From an uncultured Clostridia bacterium (lineage in GTDB: Bacteria; Bacillota; Clostridia; Oscillospirales; Acutalibacteraceae), in NCBI GenBank assembly GCA_947631945.1, contig CANRNI010000006.1, positions 17,946-81,945 on the forward strand: DNA of 64,000 nucleotides, written 5' to 3'. Position 1 is the stretch's first letter. Each line of letters begins with the position of its first letter. The translations under genes and the position numbers were made by a program. The notes beneath the pieces are model-generated. The model did not search any database and had not been told where the DNA came from. It saw only the letters and a program-made list of their open reading frames with translations. Positions 39,376 through 49,149 of this stretch are shown one piece after another.

Positions 39376-41340
39376 TTATTCTACAACTTGCAGAAGCTGC
39401 GCCACCGCGTCCATTAAAGCTCTGAATTTCGCAAGCAGATTGTTGAGCCACGCAAGGAAGCTTGAGAAGAAATCGGAATTATTATCGCCCTGATTGCCCT
39501 GATTGCCGGGATTCTCCGAGGGAATATCATACACGACTTTTGCTTCCGCAGTCATGTTGAAATCGGGCATTGTGAACGTTATATGTTCGGGGTCGGTCAA
39601 ATCAAGGTTATCGGGAGTAAATTCCTCGCCTGCATCGTTGAGGAACGTCCATTTGATTTCCTTTATGTCATATACATGAAGAGTAGAAGCAGTTAGATTT
39701 ACCTTATCTTCGTATAATTTCGATGTTCTTTTAAGCGAGGGAGAACCTGCCGAGAAGCATTCGATAAGGTCAATATTCCAGTATTTGCGTACCGTTACTT
39801 CTTTTTCGAGAACCGCATCGTTAAGAGTAAAGGGATCGTCCTCTATGGGTTTATAAACAGCCTTTAAGGTATAAACAAATGTGCCGCTCTTTTCGGGCTT
39901 GGGCTCCCATTCAAAATAATCTTCATATTTTATGTTTTCATATAAGAGCGTTCCGTCCACATAAATATCAAAAGTACCCTGCGGTTTATATAAGCCCTCG
40001 TTGCCCGTTTTTGTAATACGGTAACGTTTTTCGCCTACTATATCGGGAGTAAATGTTATTTCGGCCGGGTCGATTATAACTTTGGCATATGAATATCCGC
40101 TGTCATAATTAGCTCTTCTTCCATCCATACCGGGATTGACTTTAACTCTTACTCTGTATACGCCGGGGTTGGACTGGTTATTTTCAATATTATCCGTTCC
40201 GTAAAATCCTGTTCCCAAAACCTCGCCGATTCTGTATTCGCCGCAGTTTGCCGTTTTATTCAGAAGCTCCGTTTTCGCTGCCGTGAGAACGTCGGGAGTT
40301 CCCGCAGCTATATGGACCTCCGGCTCGGTGAGTTCGCCGTTTTCGTCAACGAACTGCGAGGGTATTTTTGCCGAAGGATAGGAAGCATTCATTCCTACGT
40401 ATATGCTTGTTTTCGGCAGCGATTCGTCGGCGGGCTTGAAAACAACCTCTATCGCGTTTGCGCCGTTGCTTGATGCTGTTTTATCGGGATCGCCGATTTT
40501 TAAAACCTGTTCGGGATTCGCAATCTCAAACGTTCCGTCAACAACCGCCTTTCCGCCTTTAACGGTAAGCTCGCTTGCCGTAACCTGTTGTCCTCTTTCC
40601 ACCACAATATCGTCTATTACGGGAAATTCCGTAATTTCGGTATATTCTTCATCTTCAAGACCTGTTACTCCGACATAAATATAGAAAACCGGAGTACTGC
40701 CGACCTCACTCATATAAGATTTGCTGGTCGGCGTCGCGATAGCCGGACAATAGCCGCCGTGCTCCGTTAATTGAACAGATGTGGTAAACCATTTTATATC
40801 AAAATTACTTGAGGACATTTTGACGCCGCCGTTAACGCCCGTAAAATCGGCCGTGCCTGTGATTTTTGAAAGTCCCAAATATTTTCCGGATTCGATTGAC
40901 GAAGCGGTAAAATTTTTTGCGCTGCTTCCCTCATAAAACGTCGCGGGCGCGACAACCGCTTTAACAGGGAAATTTATTCCGGTTATTTCGGAATACGCCT
41001 CTGCGTCGTCAGGTACAAATTTTATACTTGTACCCCAAGTCTCGGAAGCATACATAGCACTACTTGATTTTACGGTAAATTCAAAATGTCCGGGTATAAC
41101 CTTACCTGCGGGAGAGCCGTCTGTCGTTACCGTGCCGCCCTCAAGAGTAACTACATCGCCGAACGCTTCACGAACACGGGGCGTGCCGACCTGAACGGGG
41201 TATCTTAAAATGTTGTTTTCGGTGAGCTTCATTTGCGTTACTTCCGCTTCCGCAAAGGACATTACCGCGAGTGAGCCCGACAGCATTATGATTGCTAAGA
41301 TAATGCTTAAAATGCGATTACTTAAACTTTTTGTTTTCAT
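39376..41340 (-). CDS. Large secreted surface protein with C-terminal amphipathic tail
   Basis: Signal peptide MKTKSLSNRILSIILAIIMLSGSLAVMSFAEA; Ig-like repeats; C-terminus SDFFSSFLAWLNNLLAKFRALMDAVAQLLQVVE. Confidence 0.8.
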   Translation of the reverse strand: MKTKSLSNRILSIILAIIMLSGSLAVMSFAEAEVTQMKLTENNILRYPVQVGTPRVREAFGDVVTLEGGTVTTDGSPAGKVIPGHFEFTVKSSSAMYASETWGTSIKFVPDDAEAYSEITGINFPVKAVVAPATFYEGSSAKNFTASSIESGKYLGLSKITGTADFTGVNGGVKMSSSNFDIKWFTTSVQLTEHGGYCPAIATPTSKSYMSEVGSTPVFYIYVGVTGLEDEEYTEITEFPVIDDIVVERGQQVTASELTVKGGKAVVDGTFEIANPEQVLKIGDPDKTASSNGANAIEVVFKPADESLPKTSIYVGMNASYPSAKIPSQFVDENGELTEPEVHIAAGTPDVLTAAKTELLNKTANCGEYRIGEVLGTGFYGTDNIENNQSNPGVYRVRVKVNPGMDGRRANYDSGYSYAKVIIDPAEITFTPDIVGEKRYRITKTGNEGLYKPQGTFDIYVDGTLLYENIKYEDYFEWEPKPEKSGTFVYTLKAVYKPIEDDPFTLNDAVLEKEVTVRKYWNIDLIECFSAGSPSLKRTSKLYEDKVNLTASTLHVYDIKEIKWTFLNDAGEEFTPDNLDLTDPEHITFTMPDFNMTAEAKVVYDIPSENPGNQGNQGDNNSDFFSSFLAWLNNLLAKFRALMDAVAQLLQVVE

Positions 41341-41615
41341 CTTAAAACTCCTTTTATATTATTTGTATAAGGACTTCTCTTTAAGGCAATAAAGTACAAA
41401 AAGCGATTAAAACTTTTTGCGGTTATTCCTTAACAAAATAAACGCGGCCGGCGGTTTTTTTGCCGAAGTCCCGAAAACAATTCCTTATCCGTCCGCGATA
41501 TTATATCTCTATAGGCGTCACCTCTTACCGATTATTTATTAAGGCGTAGGTCGGAGATTAATATTCCGAACCGTTTTTATATATGCGGATAAAATAATCC
41601 ACGCTTAAATAATAA

Positions 41616-41649
41616 ACTATCAGTAATCATTTGTCAATACTATCAGTAA
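41616..41649. promoter_or_regulatory. Direct repeat ACTATCAGTAA x2 (candidate operator)
   Basis: ACTATCAGTAA at 41616-41626 and 41639-41649, upstream of an XRE gene. Confidence 0.4.
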
Positions 41650-41719
41650 ATTTTTATTACTTTATGTAAGTAATATACTTTTCTTATTATGACTGATTGT
41701 TTAAAGCGAGGTACTATTT

Positions 41720-42091
41720 GTGGATAAAAATACAAACATCGAAATCGGCGAAAGAATAAGGCAGACAAGAACAAGCTTGGGACTTTCACGCGAAAAATTA
41801 TCTGAAATGCTCGGTATATCATCACTTTTTTTAGGTTTTATAGAGTGCGGACAGAGAGGAATGTCGTTAACCACTCTTATAAATTTATGCACCGTGTTAA
41901 ATACCTCGACGGATTTTATTCTGCTGGGAAAAATGCCGTCGGAACCCAGACAGGAGCTTATAGACGCGGTAAATTCCATAGACGAAAAATTTATTCCGCT
42001 CGCTATAGAAAATATAAACAGCTTTAAGAGACTTGTTTCACTCGTTCAAAAAATAGGAGCGGACAAAAACTCGAATAATATAAAAGCATGA
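41720..42091 (+). CDS. XRE-family HTH regulator
   Basis: IGERIRQTRTSLGLSREKLSEMLGISSLFLGFIECGQRGMSLTTLINLC. Confidence 0.9.
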   Translation: MDKNTNIEIGERIRQTRTSLGLSREKLSEMLGISSLFLGFIECGQRGMSLTTLINLCTVLNTSTDFILLGKMPSEPRQELIDAVNSIDEKFIPLAIENINSFKRLVSLVQKIGADKNSNNIKA

Positions 42092-42189
42092 GAAAAGCTG
42101 CAACAGAAGAATTTAAAATAGAAAAAATATATATTATCCAATCGGGAATTTCCTTTTCCGTTTAACAACGCTTTTGGTCTATTTTTGTG

Positions 42190-42218
42190 TTGACACACAG
42201 TATAATTTGGTATATAAT
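42190..42218 (+). promoter_or_regulatory. Perfect-consensus sigma-A promoter TTGACA-17-TATAAT
   Basis: TTGACA 42190-42195, TATAAT 42213-42218. Confidence 0.85.
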
Positions 42219-42263
42219 TAGCCTGATTAAATATATACTGTGTTTTCACGGAGGTTTATCAAA

Positions 42264-43115
42264 ATGTACAATTTTCCTATAGGTGTAATAATAGACAGCT
42301 TTAAATGCGATTTAAAGGAAGCGGTCAAAAAAGCCGCCAAGCTCGGCGCCGACGGTATTCAGGTTTACGCTTCGAGAGGAGAAATGGCTCCCGAAAATAT
42401 TTCTCACGGTCAAAGAAAAGAATTTTTAAAGCTGGTCAAGGATAACGGACTTGTCATATCCGCTCTTTGCGGAGACCTCGGAAGCGGAGGTTTTACAATT
42501 CCCGAAAACAATCCCAAAAAAATAGAAAAATCAAAAGAAATCCTCGAAATGGCAAAGGAAATGGAAACCGATATCGTTACTACACATATCGGCGTAGTAC
42601 CTGCCGACCCGAATCATGACCGTTATAAGATTATGCAGGAGGCCTGCTTCAGTCTTGCCGAGTATGCCGATAAACTCGACGCTCATTTCGCTATTGAAAC
42701 AGGTCCCGAAACCTCGGCGACGCTCAAAAATTTCCTTGACTCATTGGGCTCCAAGGGCGTAGGCGTAAATCTCGACCCCGCGAACCTCGTAATGGTAACG
42801 GGCGACGACCCTGTAGGCGCGGTTCACAATCTTAAGGATTATATAGTTCACACCCACGCGAAGGACGGCAAACAGCTTTTCTACCGCGACCCCGAAATCG
42901 TGTACGGAATAAAAAAGGACGTTATCGTAACGGACGAATCTTTCCTTGAGGTGCCCCTCGGAGAGGGCGGAGTGGATTTTCCGAATTACTTAAAGGCGCT
43001 TGAGGAAATAGGTTACAGAGGATTCCTTACAATCGAACGTGAGGTTGGCGACGACCCCGCCGCGGATATCGGCAAGGCTGTGGTATTCTTGCGCGATATT
43101 ATTGCGGCAAACTAA
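42264..43115 (+). CDS. Sugar phosphate isomerase/epimerase (xylose-isomerase-like TIM barrel)
   Basis: AVKKAAKLGADGIQVYASRGEM, HFAIETGPETSATLKNFLDSLGSKGVGVNLDPANLVM, VHTHAKDG; GGAGG RBS. Confidence 0.88.
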   Translation: MYNFPIGVIIDSFKCDLKEAVKKAAKLGADGIQVYASRGEMAPENISHGQRKEFLKLVKDNGLVISALCGDLGSGGFTIPENNPKKIEKSKEILEMAKEMETDIVTTHIGVVPADPNHDRYKIMQEACFSLAEYADKLDAHFAIETGPETSATLKNFLDSLGSKGVGVNLDPANLVMVTGDDPVGAVHNLKDYIVHTHAKDGKQLFYRDPEIVYGIKKDVIVTDESFLEVPLGEGGVDFPNYLKALEEIGYRGFLTIEREVGDDPAADIGKAVVFLRDIIAAN

Positions 43116-43290
43116 GGCAACACCGCACAATTAACGGCTACCGCCTTTGCCGCGCATCTGTACCGATATTTTCCGTCATTTTTGCCAAAAGCTCCTTGAA
43201 ATACGTCAGTATTCCTGCGTCACTTTTGTCAATCTGGCGAAAAATATCACGGCACATCTGCACGACAATAATTATGCGGTATTGCCCTAA
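43113..43290. repeat. Repeat A copy 5; its first TAA is the stop codon of the upstream gene
   Basis: AAC-TAAGGCAACACCGC ... GCGGTATTGCCCTAA. Confidence 0.87.
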
Positions 43291-43315
43291 CATTAAATGA
43301 AACAGAGGACAGTCA

Positions 43316-44683
43316 ATGAAGCTTTGGACGGGACGCTTTTCCAAGGAAGCGGATAAAATTACAAATGATTTCAATTCCTCCATAGGCACAGATAAAAGAA
43401 TGTACCGCGAGGATATAGAGGGCAGTATCGCTCACGCCGAGATGCTCGGGATTCAGGGCATTATTTCGCCCGAGGACGCGGACGCTATAATCGGCGGTTT
43501 AAAGCAGATTAAAAGCGAAATTGATTCGGGAACGCTCGAAATAGATATGACGGCCGAGGATATACATACGTTTGTCGAGGGCGAGCTGACTAAACGCATA
43601 GGCGACGCGGGCAAGAGACTGCACACCGCAAGAAGCCGCAACGACCAGGTCGCGCTTGACATAAGGCTGAATCTTATGAAAGAGTGCGATGAAGTTGACG
43701 GACTTCTCCGCCGTCTTATAGGAGTGCTTGCCGATATGGGCGAAAAATACGCCGACGCAGTAATGTCGGGATATACTCATTTACAGCGCGCTCAGCCCGT
43801 AACGTTCGGTCACTATATGCTGGCTTACGCCGAGATGTTTTTAAGGGATATCGAGCGCCTTGCCGACTGCAAAAAAAGAACGGCGCGTTCGCCGCTCGGC
43901 TGCTGCGCCCTTGCCGGCACCACCTATAATACGGACAGATACAAAACGGCCGAGCTTCTCGGTTTTTCCGATATATGCCATAATTCGCTCGACGGCGTTT
44001 CGGACAGAGATTTCATTATCGAATTTTCATCGTGTCTTTCGATTATATCCGTTCATCTTTCAAGGTTTTCGGAGGAAATAATACTTTGGTGCTCTCATGA
44101 ATTTAAATACATCGAGCTTGACGACGCTTTTTCAACAGGTTCAAGCATTATGCCCCAAAAGAAAAATCCCGATATCGCCGAGCTTGTAAGAGGAAAATCG
44201 GGCAGAGTATTCGGCGACAATATGAATATCCTTACCGTTATGAAAGGTATACCGCTTGCGTATAATAAGGATATGCAGGAGGATAAGGACTGCATTTTTG
44301 ACGCGTCCGACACCGTAAAGGCGTGTCTTACGGCGTTTATCCCCATGATAGAAACGATGAACGTAAAAACGGAGAATTTAAGAAAAGCGGCGGCCGGAGG
44401 ATTTATAAACGCTACCGACTGCGCCGATTATCTTGTTTCAAAGGGCATACCGTTCCGCGACGCTTATAAAATAACCGGTGCGCTCGTGGCTCTTTGCATT
44501 GAAAAAAACACTACTCTTGAGGAGCTTCCTCTTGATGAGTACAAAAAGCTCTCGGAAAAATTTGACGAAGGCGTTTATGAGGCTGTAAACCTTGACCGCT
44601 GTGTAAACAGCAGAACTTCCGCAGGAGGTCCCGCGCCTGAAAACGTCAGAGCCGAGGCGAAAAGAGTAAAATCTCTTATATAA
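43316..44683 (+). CDS. argH: Argininosuccinate lyase
   Basis: KLWTGRFSKEADK, LHTARSRNDQVALDIRL, GYTHLQRAQPVTFGH, GSSIMPQKKNPD. Confidence 0.97.
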   Translation: MKLWTGRFSKEADKITNDFNSSIGTDKRMYREDIEGSIAHAEMLGIQGIISPEDADAIIGGLKQIKSEIDSGTLEIDMTAEDIHTFVEGELTKRIGDAGKRLHTARSRNDQVALDIRLNLMKECDEVDGLLRRLIGVLADMGEKYADAVMSGYTHLQRAQPVTFGHYMLAYAEMFLRDIERLADCKKRTARSPLGCCALAGTTYNTDRYKTAELLGFSDICHNSLDGVSDRDFIIEFSSCLSIISVHLSRFSEEIILWCSHEFKYIELDDAFSTGSSIMPQKKNPDIAELVRGKSGRVFGDNMNILTVMKGIPLAYNKDMQEDKDCIFDASDTVKACLTAFIPMIETMNVKTENLRKAAAGGFINATDCADYLVSKGIPFRDAYKITGALVALCIEKNTTLEELPLDEYKKLSEKFDEGVYEAVNLDRCVNSRTSAGGPAPENVRAEAKRVKSLI

Positions 44684-44695
44684 ATCATATTGATA

Positions 44696-46084
44696 ATGAA
44701 AAATATAAAAAGCAACGATTCCGATAAATCACGGAAAACAATAAAAAAACGGTTTTTTGCCGTATCATTTACAAAGACGGTCGCGCTGGGGTACTTTATA
44801 CTTTTGCTTCTCGGCACATTTCTGCTTATGCTGCCTGTATCGTCAAAGAGCGGCGGCGTTACGTCGTTTTTCGACGCTCTGACTACGGCGACGTCGGCGT
44901 CGTGCGTAACGGGACTTATAGTATTTGACACCTTTTCTCATTGGTCGCTTTTCGGACAGCTTGTGCTTCTTGTCCTTATACAAATTGGCGGCTTGGGTTA
45001 TATGACAATTATAACGTTTTGTTCCGTAATTCTCGGCAGAAGAATAGGTCTGCGCGAACGCGGTCTTTTAAAGGAAAGCACAAATTCGCTTTATCTCGGC
45101 GGACTTATAGCCCTTACCAAAAAGATATTTATAGGAACGCTGATTTTTGAGCTTGGCGGAGCGGTTCTGCTTTCCACCCGTTTTATAGGAATATTCGGAA
45201 TAAAACGCGGAATTTATTACAGTATTTTTCACTCTGTTTCGGCTTTCTGCAACGCGGGGTTCGATTTAATGGGCGTTCTGGAGCCATACAGCTCGCTTAC
45301 TGATTTCAAATCCGACCCGATTGTACTTTTGACGGTGTGTTTTTTGATATTTGTCGGCGGTATAGGCTTTATAGTATGGGACGATTTTACGCGCCATAAA
45401 TTCAAAATAAAAAAATACAGACTTCATTCCAAAATCGCGCTTGCCGTCAGCGCGGCTCTTACCGTTCTCGGCGCGGCGGCAGTATTTGTTCTCGAATACG
45501 GCAACGAATTAAAGGATATGCCGCTTTACGAAAAGGCTCTTAACGCTTTATTCGCGTCCGTTACCGCGAGGACGGCGGGTTTTAATTCGATAGATTCTTC
45601 AAATATGACTTCCGGAACGGTCGCTGTAAATATTCTTTTAATGCTTACGGGAGGAAGTCCCGGTTCCACGGCAGGCGGAATGAAAACCACAACTTTAGCG
45701 GTTCTTCTTCTCGCCGCTCGCGCCGATATAAAAAACTCAAAGCATATAAACGTTTACGGCAGAAGAATCGAGGAGGACGTTGTAAGAAAAGCGCTTACGG
45801 TCGCTATGATTTACTTTACCTTTGTTTTTATATCATGCGTTCTTCTCGGTATTACAAATAAATCGTTAAGCCTTTCGGAAATGATGTTTGAGGTGTCCTC
45901 CGCCATTGGGACAGTAGGAATATCCTGCGGGGCGATGGCTAAACTGAATCTGTTCGGTCAGATGCTCATAACCTTGCTTATGTACTGCGGCAGAGTGGGA
46001 AGTATGTCTTTCGCGCTGATTTTTACGCGCAGCAAAACGCCCTCTGCGGTCATGATGCCGGAAGAAAAAATAATTATCGGGTAA
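44696..46084 (+). CDS. ktrB: TrkH/KtrB-family potassium uptake membrane subunit
   Basis: DALTTATSASCVTGL, FCNAGFDLMG, TARTAGFNSID, LTGGSPGSTAGGMKTTT. Confidence 0.93.
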   Translation: MKNIKSNDSDKSRKTIKKRFFAVSFTKTVALGYFILLLLGTFLLMLPVSSKSGGVTSFFDALTTATSASCVTGLIVFDTFSHWSLFGQLVLLVLIQIGGLGYMTIITFCSVILGRRIGLRERGLLKESTNSLYLGGLIALTKKIFIGTLIFELGGAVLLSTRFIGIFGIKRGIYYSIFHSVSAFCNAGFDLMGVLEPYSSLTDFKSDPIVLLTVCFLIFVGGIGFIVWDDFTRHKFKIKKYRLHSKIALAVSAALTVLGAAAVFVLEYGNELKDMPLYEKALNALFASVTARTAGFNSIDSSNMTSGTVAVNILLMLTGGSPGSTAGGMKTTTLAVLLLAARADIKNSKHINVYGRRIEEDVVRKALTVAMIYFTFVFISCVLLGITNKSLSLSEMMFEVSSAIGTVGISCGAMAKLNLFGQMLITLLMYCGRVGSMSFALIFTRSKTPSAVMMPEEKIIIG

Positions 46085-46091
46085 AGCTTGT

Positions 46092-46140
46092 TCAATTGAC
46101 AATTGACAATTGACAATTGACAATGTACAATTGACAATTA
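46092..46140. repeat. Heptad array, ACAATTG orientation (left arm, pair 2)
   Basis: caattgacaattgacaattgacaattgacaatgtacaattgacaatta. Confidence 0.87.
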
Positions 46141-46194
46141 CCCTTTGCCGTACTTTTGATAATAACAGAAAGTATCTAAGGAAGATGTAAAAAA

Positions 46195-46842
46195 ATGAAA
46201 AATATACTTATAATAGGTCTTGGGCGGTTCGGACGGCATCTCGCCGAAAAATTTATAGAGCTCGGCGACGAGGTCATGGTCGTCGATAAAGATGAGGAAG
46301 CCGTTCAGACAATTATGAATACTGTTACGTTCGCTCAGGTCGGCGATTGCAGAAAGGAAGAAGTTCTGCGTTCTCTTGGAATCAATAATTTCGATATTTG
46401 CTTTGTGTGCATAGGCGGAGATTTCGGCAGCAGTCTGGAAATTACCGATTTGCTTAAATCGCTCGGCGCAAGGTACGTCGTGAGCAAGGCGGGACGGGAT
46501 ATACACGCGAAATTCCTATTGAAGAACGGAGCCGATGAGATAGTTTATCCCGAAAAGGATATGGCGGCTAAGGTCGCGGTGAAATTCAGCTCGAATCATC
46601 TTATAGACTACTTTGAGATATCAAAGGACGTAGCTATATATGAGATTTTTGTGCCCGATTCATGGGGCGGAAAAAGCATAGGCTCCTTAAACGTCCGCGC
46701 GAAGCACGATATAAATATTCTCGCTGTAAGAACGCTTTCGGGAGAGCTTAACTCAAATCCCGGGTCCGATTATGTGTTTACGAGCGGAGAACAGATGATA
46801 GTGCTCGGAACGCAGAGCAGCGTGAAGAAGTTTATCAGATAG
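46195..46842 (+). CDS. ktrA: TrkA/KtrA-family RCK regulatory subunit
   Basis: ILIIGLGRFGRHLAEKFIELGDEVMVVDKDEEAV, TFAQVGDCRKEEVLRSLGI. Confidence 0.93.
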   Translation: MKNILIIGLGRFGRHLAEKFIELGDEVMVVDKDEEAVQTIMNTVTFAQVGDCRKEEVLRSLGINNFDICFVCIGGDFGSSLEITDLLKSLGARYVVSKAGRDIHAKFLLKNGADEIVYPEKDMAAKVAVKFSSNHLIDYFEISKDVAIYEIFVPDSWGGKSIGSLNVRAKHDINILAVRTLSGELNSNPGSDYVFTSGEQMIVLGTQSSVKKFIR

Positions 46843-46868
46843 ATAAATTTTCAACTGTAAGAACATTA

Positions 46869-46920
46869 ATTGTCAATTGTCAATTGTACATTGTCAATTG
46901 GACATTGTACATTGTCAATT
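46869..46920. repeat. Heptad array, TTGTCAA orientation (right arm, pair 2)
   Basis: attgtcaattgtcaattgtacattgtcaattggacattgtacattgtcaatt. Confidence 0.87.
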
Positions 46921-46945
46921 ATCGAAAATACAAAGGATTAAAGTT

Positions 46946-47710
46946 ATGGCTAAAACCGTTTCCATATTAAATCAGAAAGGCGGAGTGGGAAAGACGACTA
47001 CCGCCGTCAATCTTGCCGCCGCGATAGGCGCGAGAGGAAAAAAAGTTCTGCTCGCGGATATCGACCCTCAGGGAAACTCGACAAGCGGCTTCGGCGTGAA
47101 CAAGCGCGAAATAAAAATCTCGTCTTATGAGATTCTTATCGGCGAGGCGAAAGCCTCGGAGGCTGTGATTCATACAGAGTTTGAGGGCGTTGACCTCATT
47201 CCGGCAAACATGAATTTAGCCGGAGCGGAGCTTGAAATCATAGATATGAAAAAGCGCGAGAGCATATTGAAAAAAGCTCTTGCCGAGGTGTGGGAAAATT
47301 ACGATTACATATTTCTCGATTGTCCCCCGTCGCTCGGACTTATAACGCTTAATGCCCTGACGGCCTCCGACACGTTTTTAGTGCCGATACAGTGCGAATA
47401 TTACGCGCTCGAGGGACTTTCGCAGCTTATGAGTACGGCGAGAAAAATAAAGCAGATGTATAACCCGTATCTTGATATAGAGGGCGTGCTGCTTACAATG
47501 TACGACGGCAGGCTGAATCTTACCCAGCAGGTCGTGACGGAAGTCAAGCGGTTTTTCCCGAAAAAGGTATATTCGACGACAATTCCGCGTAACGTAAGGC
47601 TTTCCGAGGCTCCGAGCTTTGGTCAGCCCGTGATATATTTCGATAAAAATTCAAAGGGCGCACTCGCTTATACCGCTCTGTGCGACGAATTTTTATCGCA
47701 GCAGAAATGA
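46946..47710 (+). CDS. ParA/Soj-family ATPase
   Basis: SILNQKGGVGKTTTAVNLAAAIGARGKKVLLADIDPQGNSTSGFG; start placed at MAKTVS, the track N-terminus is heptad-array translation. Confidence 0.92.
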   Translation: MAKTVSILNQKGGVGKTTTAVNLAAAIGARGKKVLLADIDPQGNSTSGFGVNKREIKISSYEILIGEAKASEAVIHTEFEGVDLIPANMNLAGAELEIIDMKKRESILKKALAEVWENYDYIFLDCPPSLGLITLNALTASDTFLVPIQCEYYALEGLSQLMSTARKIKQMYNPYLDIEGVLLTMYDGRLNLTQQVVTEVKRFFPKKVYSTTIPRNVRLSEAPSFGQPVIYFDKNSKGALAYTALCDEFLSQQK

Positions 47711-47724
47711 AAGGAGAGGTCATT

Positions 47725-49149
47725 TTGAAAGTTTTATTTGCAGTCAGCGAGGCAAGGCCGTTTATAGCAAGCGGCGGTTTGGGCGACGTCGCGGGTTCTC
47801 TGCCGCAGGCTTTGAGAAAGAGAATGGTGGGCTGCCGCGTTGTTCTTCCGCTTTACGACGGAATCAAACAGGAGTACAGGGAGCAGATGCGTTTTATAAC
47901 GAACATTACCGTTCCCGTAGCGTGGCGCAGACAGTATTGCGGAATTTTTGAGCTTCGCAAGGACGGAGTTATATATTATTTTATCGACAATGAGTATTAT
48001 TTCAAGCGAGGTTCAATCTACGGGCATTATGATGACGCCGAAAGATTCGCTTTTTTCTCAAGAGCGGTGCTTGAGATAATTCCGGCTGTCGATTTTAAGC
48101 CCGATATAATCCATTGCAACGACTGGCAGACTGCGCTTGTGCCGGTTTATTACAGCACTATTTATTCGCATATGCCCGGCTATGAGAACATAAAGACGGT
48201 TTTCACAATTCATAACATTCAGTATCAGGGACAGTACGGCGAAGACATTCTTGAAAACGTGGTAGGTCTTTCGTGGTACGATAAGGGTATAATAGAATAC
48301 GACGGCTGTATAAACTTTATGAAAGGCGCTATAGAGTGCGCAAACAAGATAACGACCGTCAGTCCGACATACGCCAATGAGATTCTCGACCCATGGTATT
48401 CCCACGGTCTTGACCGTGTGCTTATAGATAAATCGTGGAAGCTGCAGGGTATACTTAACGGCATAAGCTGCGATATGTATAATCCCGAAACAGATAAGGA
48501 TATATACTTTAATTTCTCCGCCGAAAACCCCGAAAACAAGAAAAAGAACAAGACGGAAATACAGAAATACTTTAATCTCCCCGAAAAAGCCGACGTTCCC
48601 GTATTCGCGATGGTTTCAAGACTTGTCGCGCACAAAGGCTTCGATTTGGTGAAAGCCGTTATTGAGGAGTTCATATGCACTTCGGACGCACAGATAATTA
48701 TACTCGGCTCGGGCGAATGGCAGTACGAGAGCTTTTTCACATATCTTGCGGAAAAATATCCCGACAGAGTAGGACTTAAACTCGGTTTCTTCGCAGACCT
48801 TGCGAGCAAAATTTACGCCGGCTCCGATATATTCCTTATGCCGTCAAAGAGCGAGCCATGCGGTCTTTCGCAGATGATAGCGCTTCGCTACGGCTCGATT
48901 CCGATTGTAAGGGAAACGGGCGGACTTAAAGATTCCATAACCGACAGCGGTCTGGGCGAGGGCAACGGCTTTACGTTCGCGAACTACAATGCTCATGATA
49001 TGCTCCACGCTATGAGGAGAGCTTGCGAAGGCTTCAGGGATTCCGAGGGCTGGGCCATACTTATGAAGCGCGCCATGGAGTGCGATTTCAGTTGGGGTCG
49101 CTCGGCAAATGAATATATTAAAATGTACAAGACAATAATAAATAATTGA
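47725..49149 (+). CDS. glgA: Glycogen synthase, TTG start
   Basis: KVLFAVSEARPFIASGGLGDVAGSLP, PDIIHCNDWQTALVP, MPSKSEPCGLSQMIALRYGSIPIVRETGGL. Confidence 0.96.
   Translation: MKVLFAVSEARPFIASGGLGDVAGSLPQALRKRMVGCRVVLPLYDGIKQEYREQMRFITNITVPVAWRRQYCGIFELRKDGVIYYFIDNEYYFKRGSIYGHYDDAERFAFFSRAVLEIIPAVDFKPDIIHCNDWQTALVPVYYSTIYSHMPGYENIKTVFTIHNIQYQGQYGEDILENVVGLSWYDKGIIEYDGCINFMKGAIECANKITTVSPTYANEILDPWYSHGLDRVLIDKSWKLQGILNGISCDMYNPETDKDIYFNFSAENPENKKKNKTEIQKYFNLPEKADVPVFAMVSRLVAHKGFDLVKAVIEEFICTSDAQIIILGSGEWQYESFFTYLAEKYPDRVGLKLGFFADLASKIYAGSDIFLMPSKSEPCGLSQMIALRYGSIPIVRETGGLKDSITDSGLGEGNGFTFANYNAHDMLHAMRRACEGFRDSEGWAILMKRAMECDFSWGRSANEYIKMYKTIINN

Noticed and set aside
41384-41400. TTAAGGCAATAAAG as another repeat A end
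   Set aside because: Only ~10 bp match and no partner end; may be chance.
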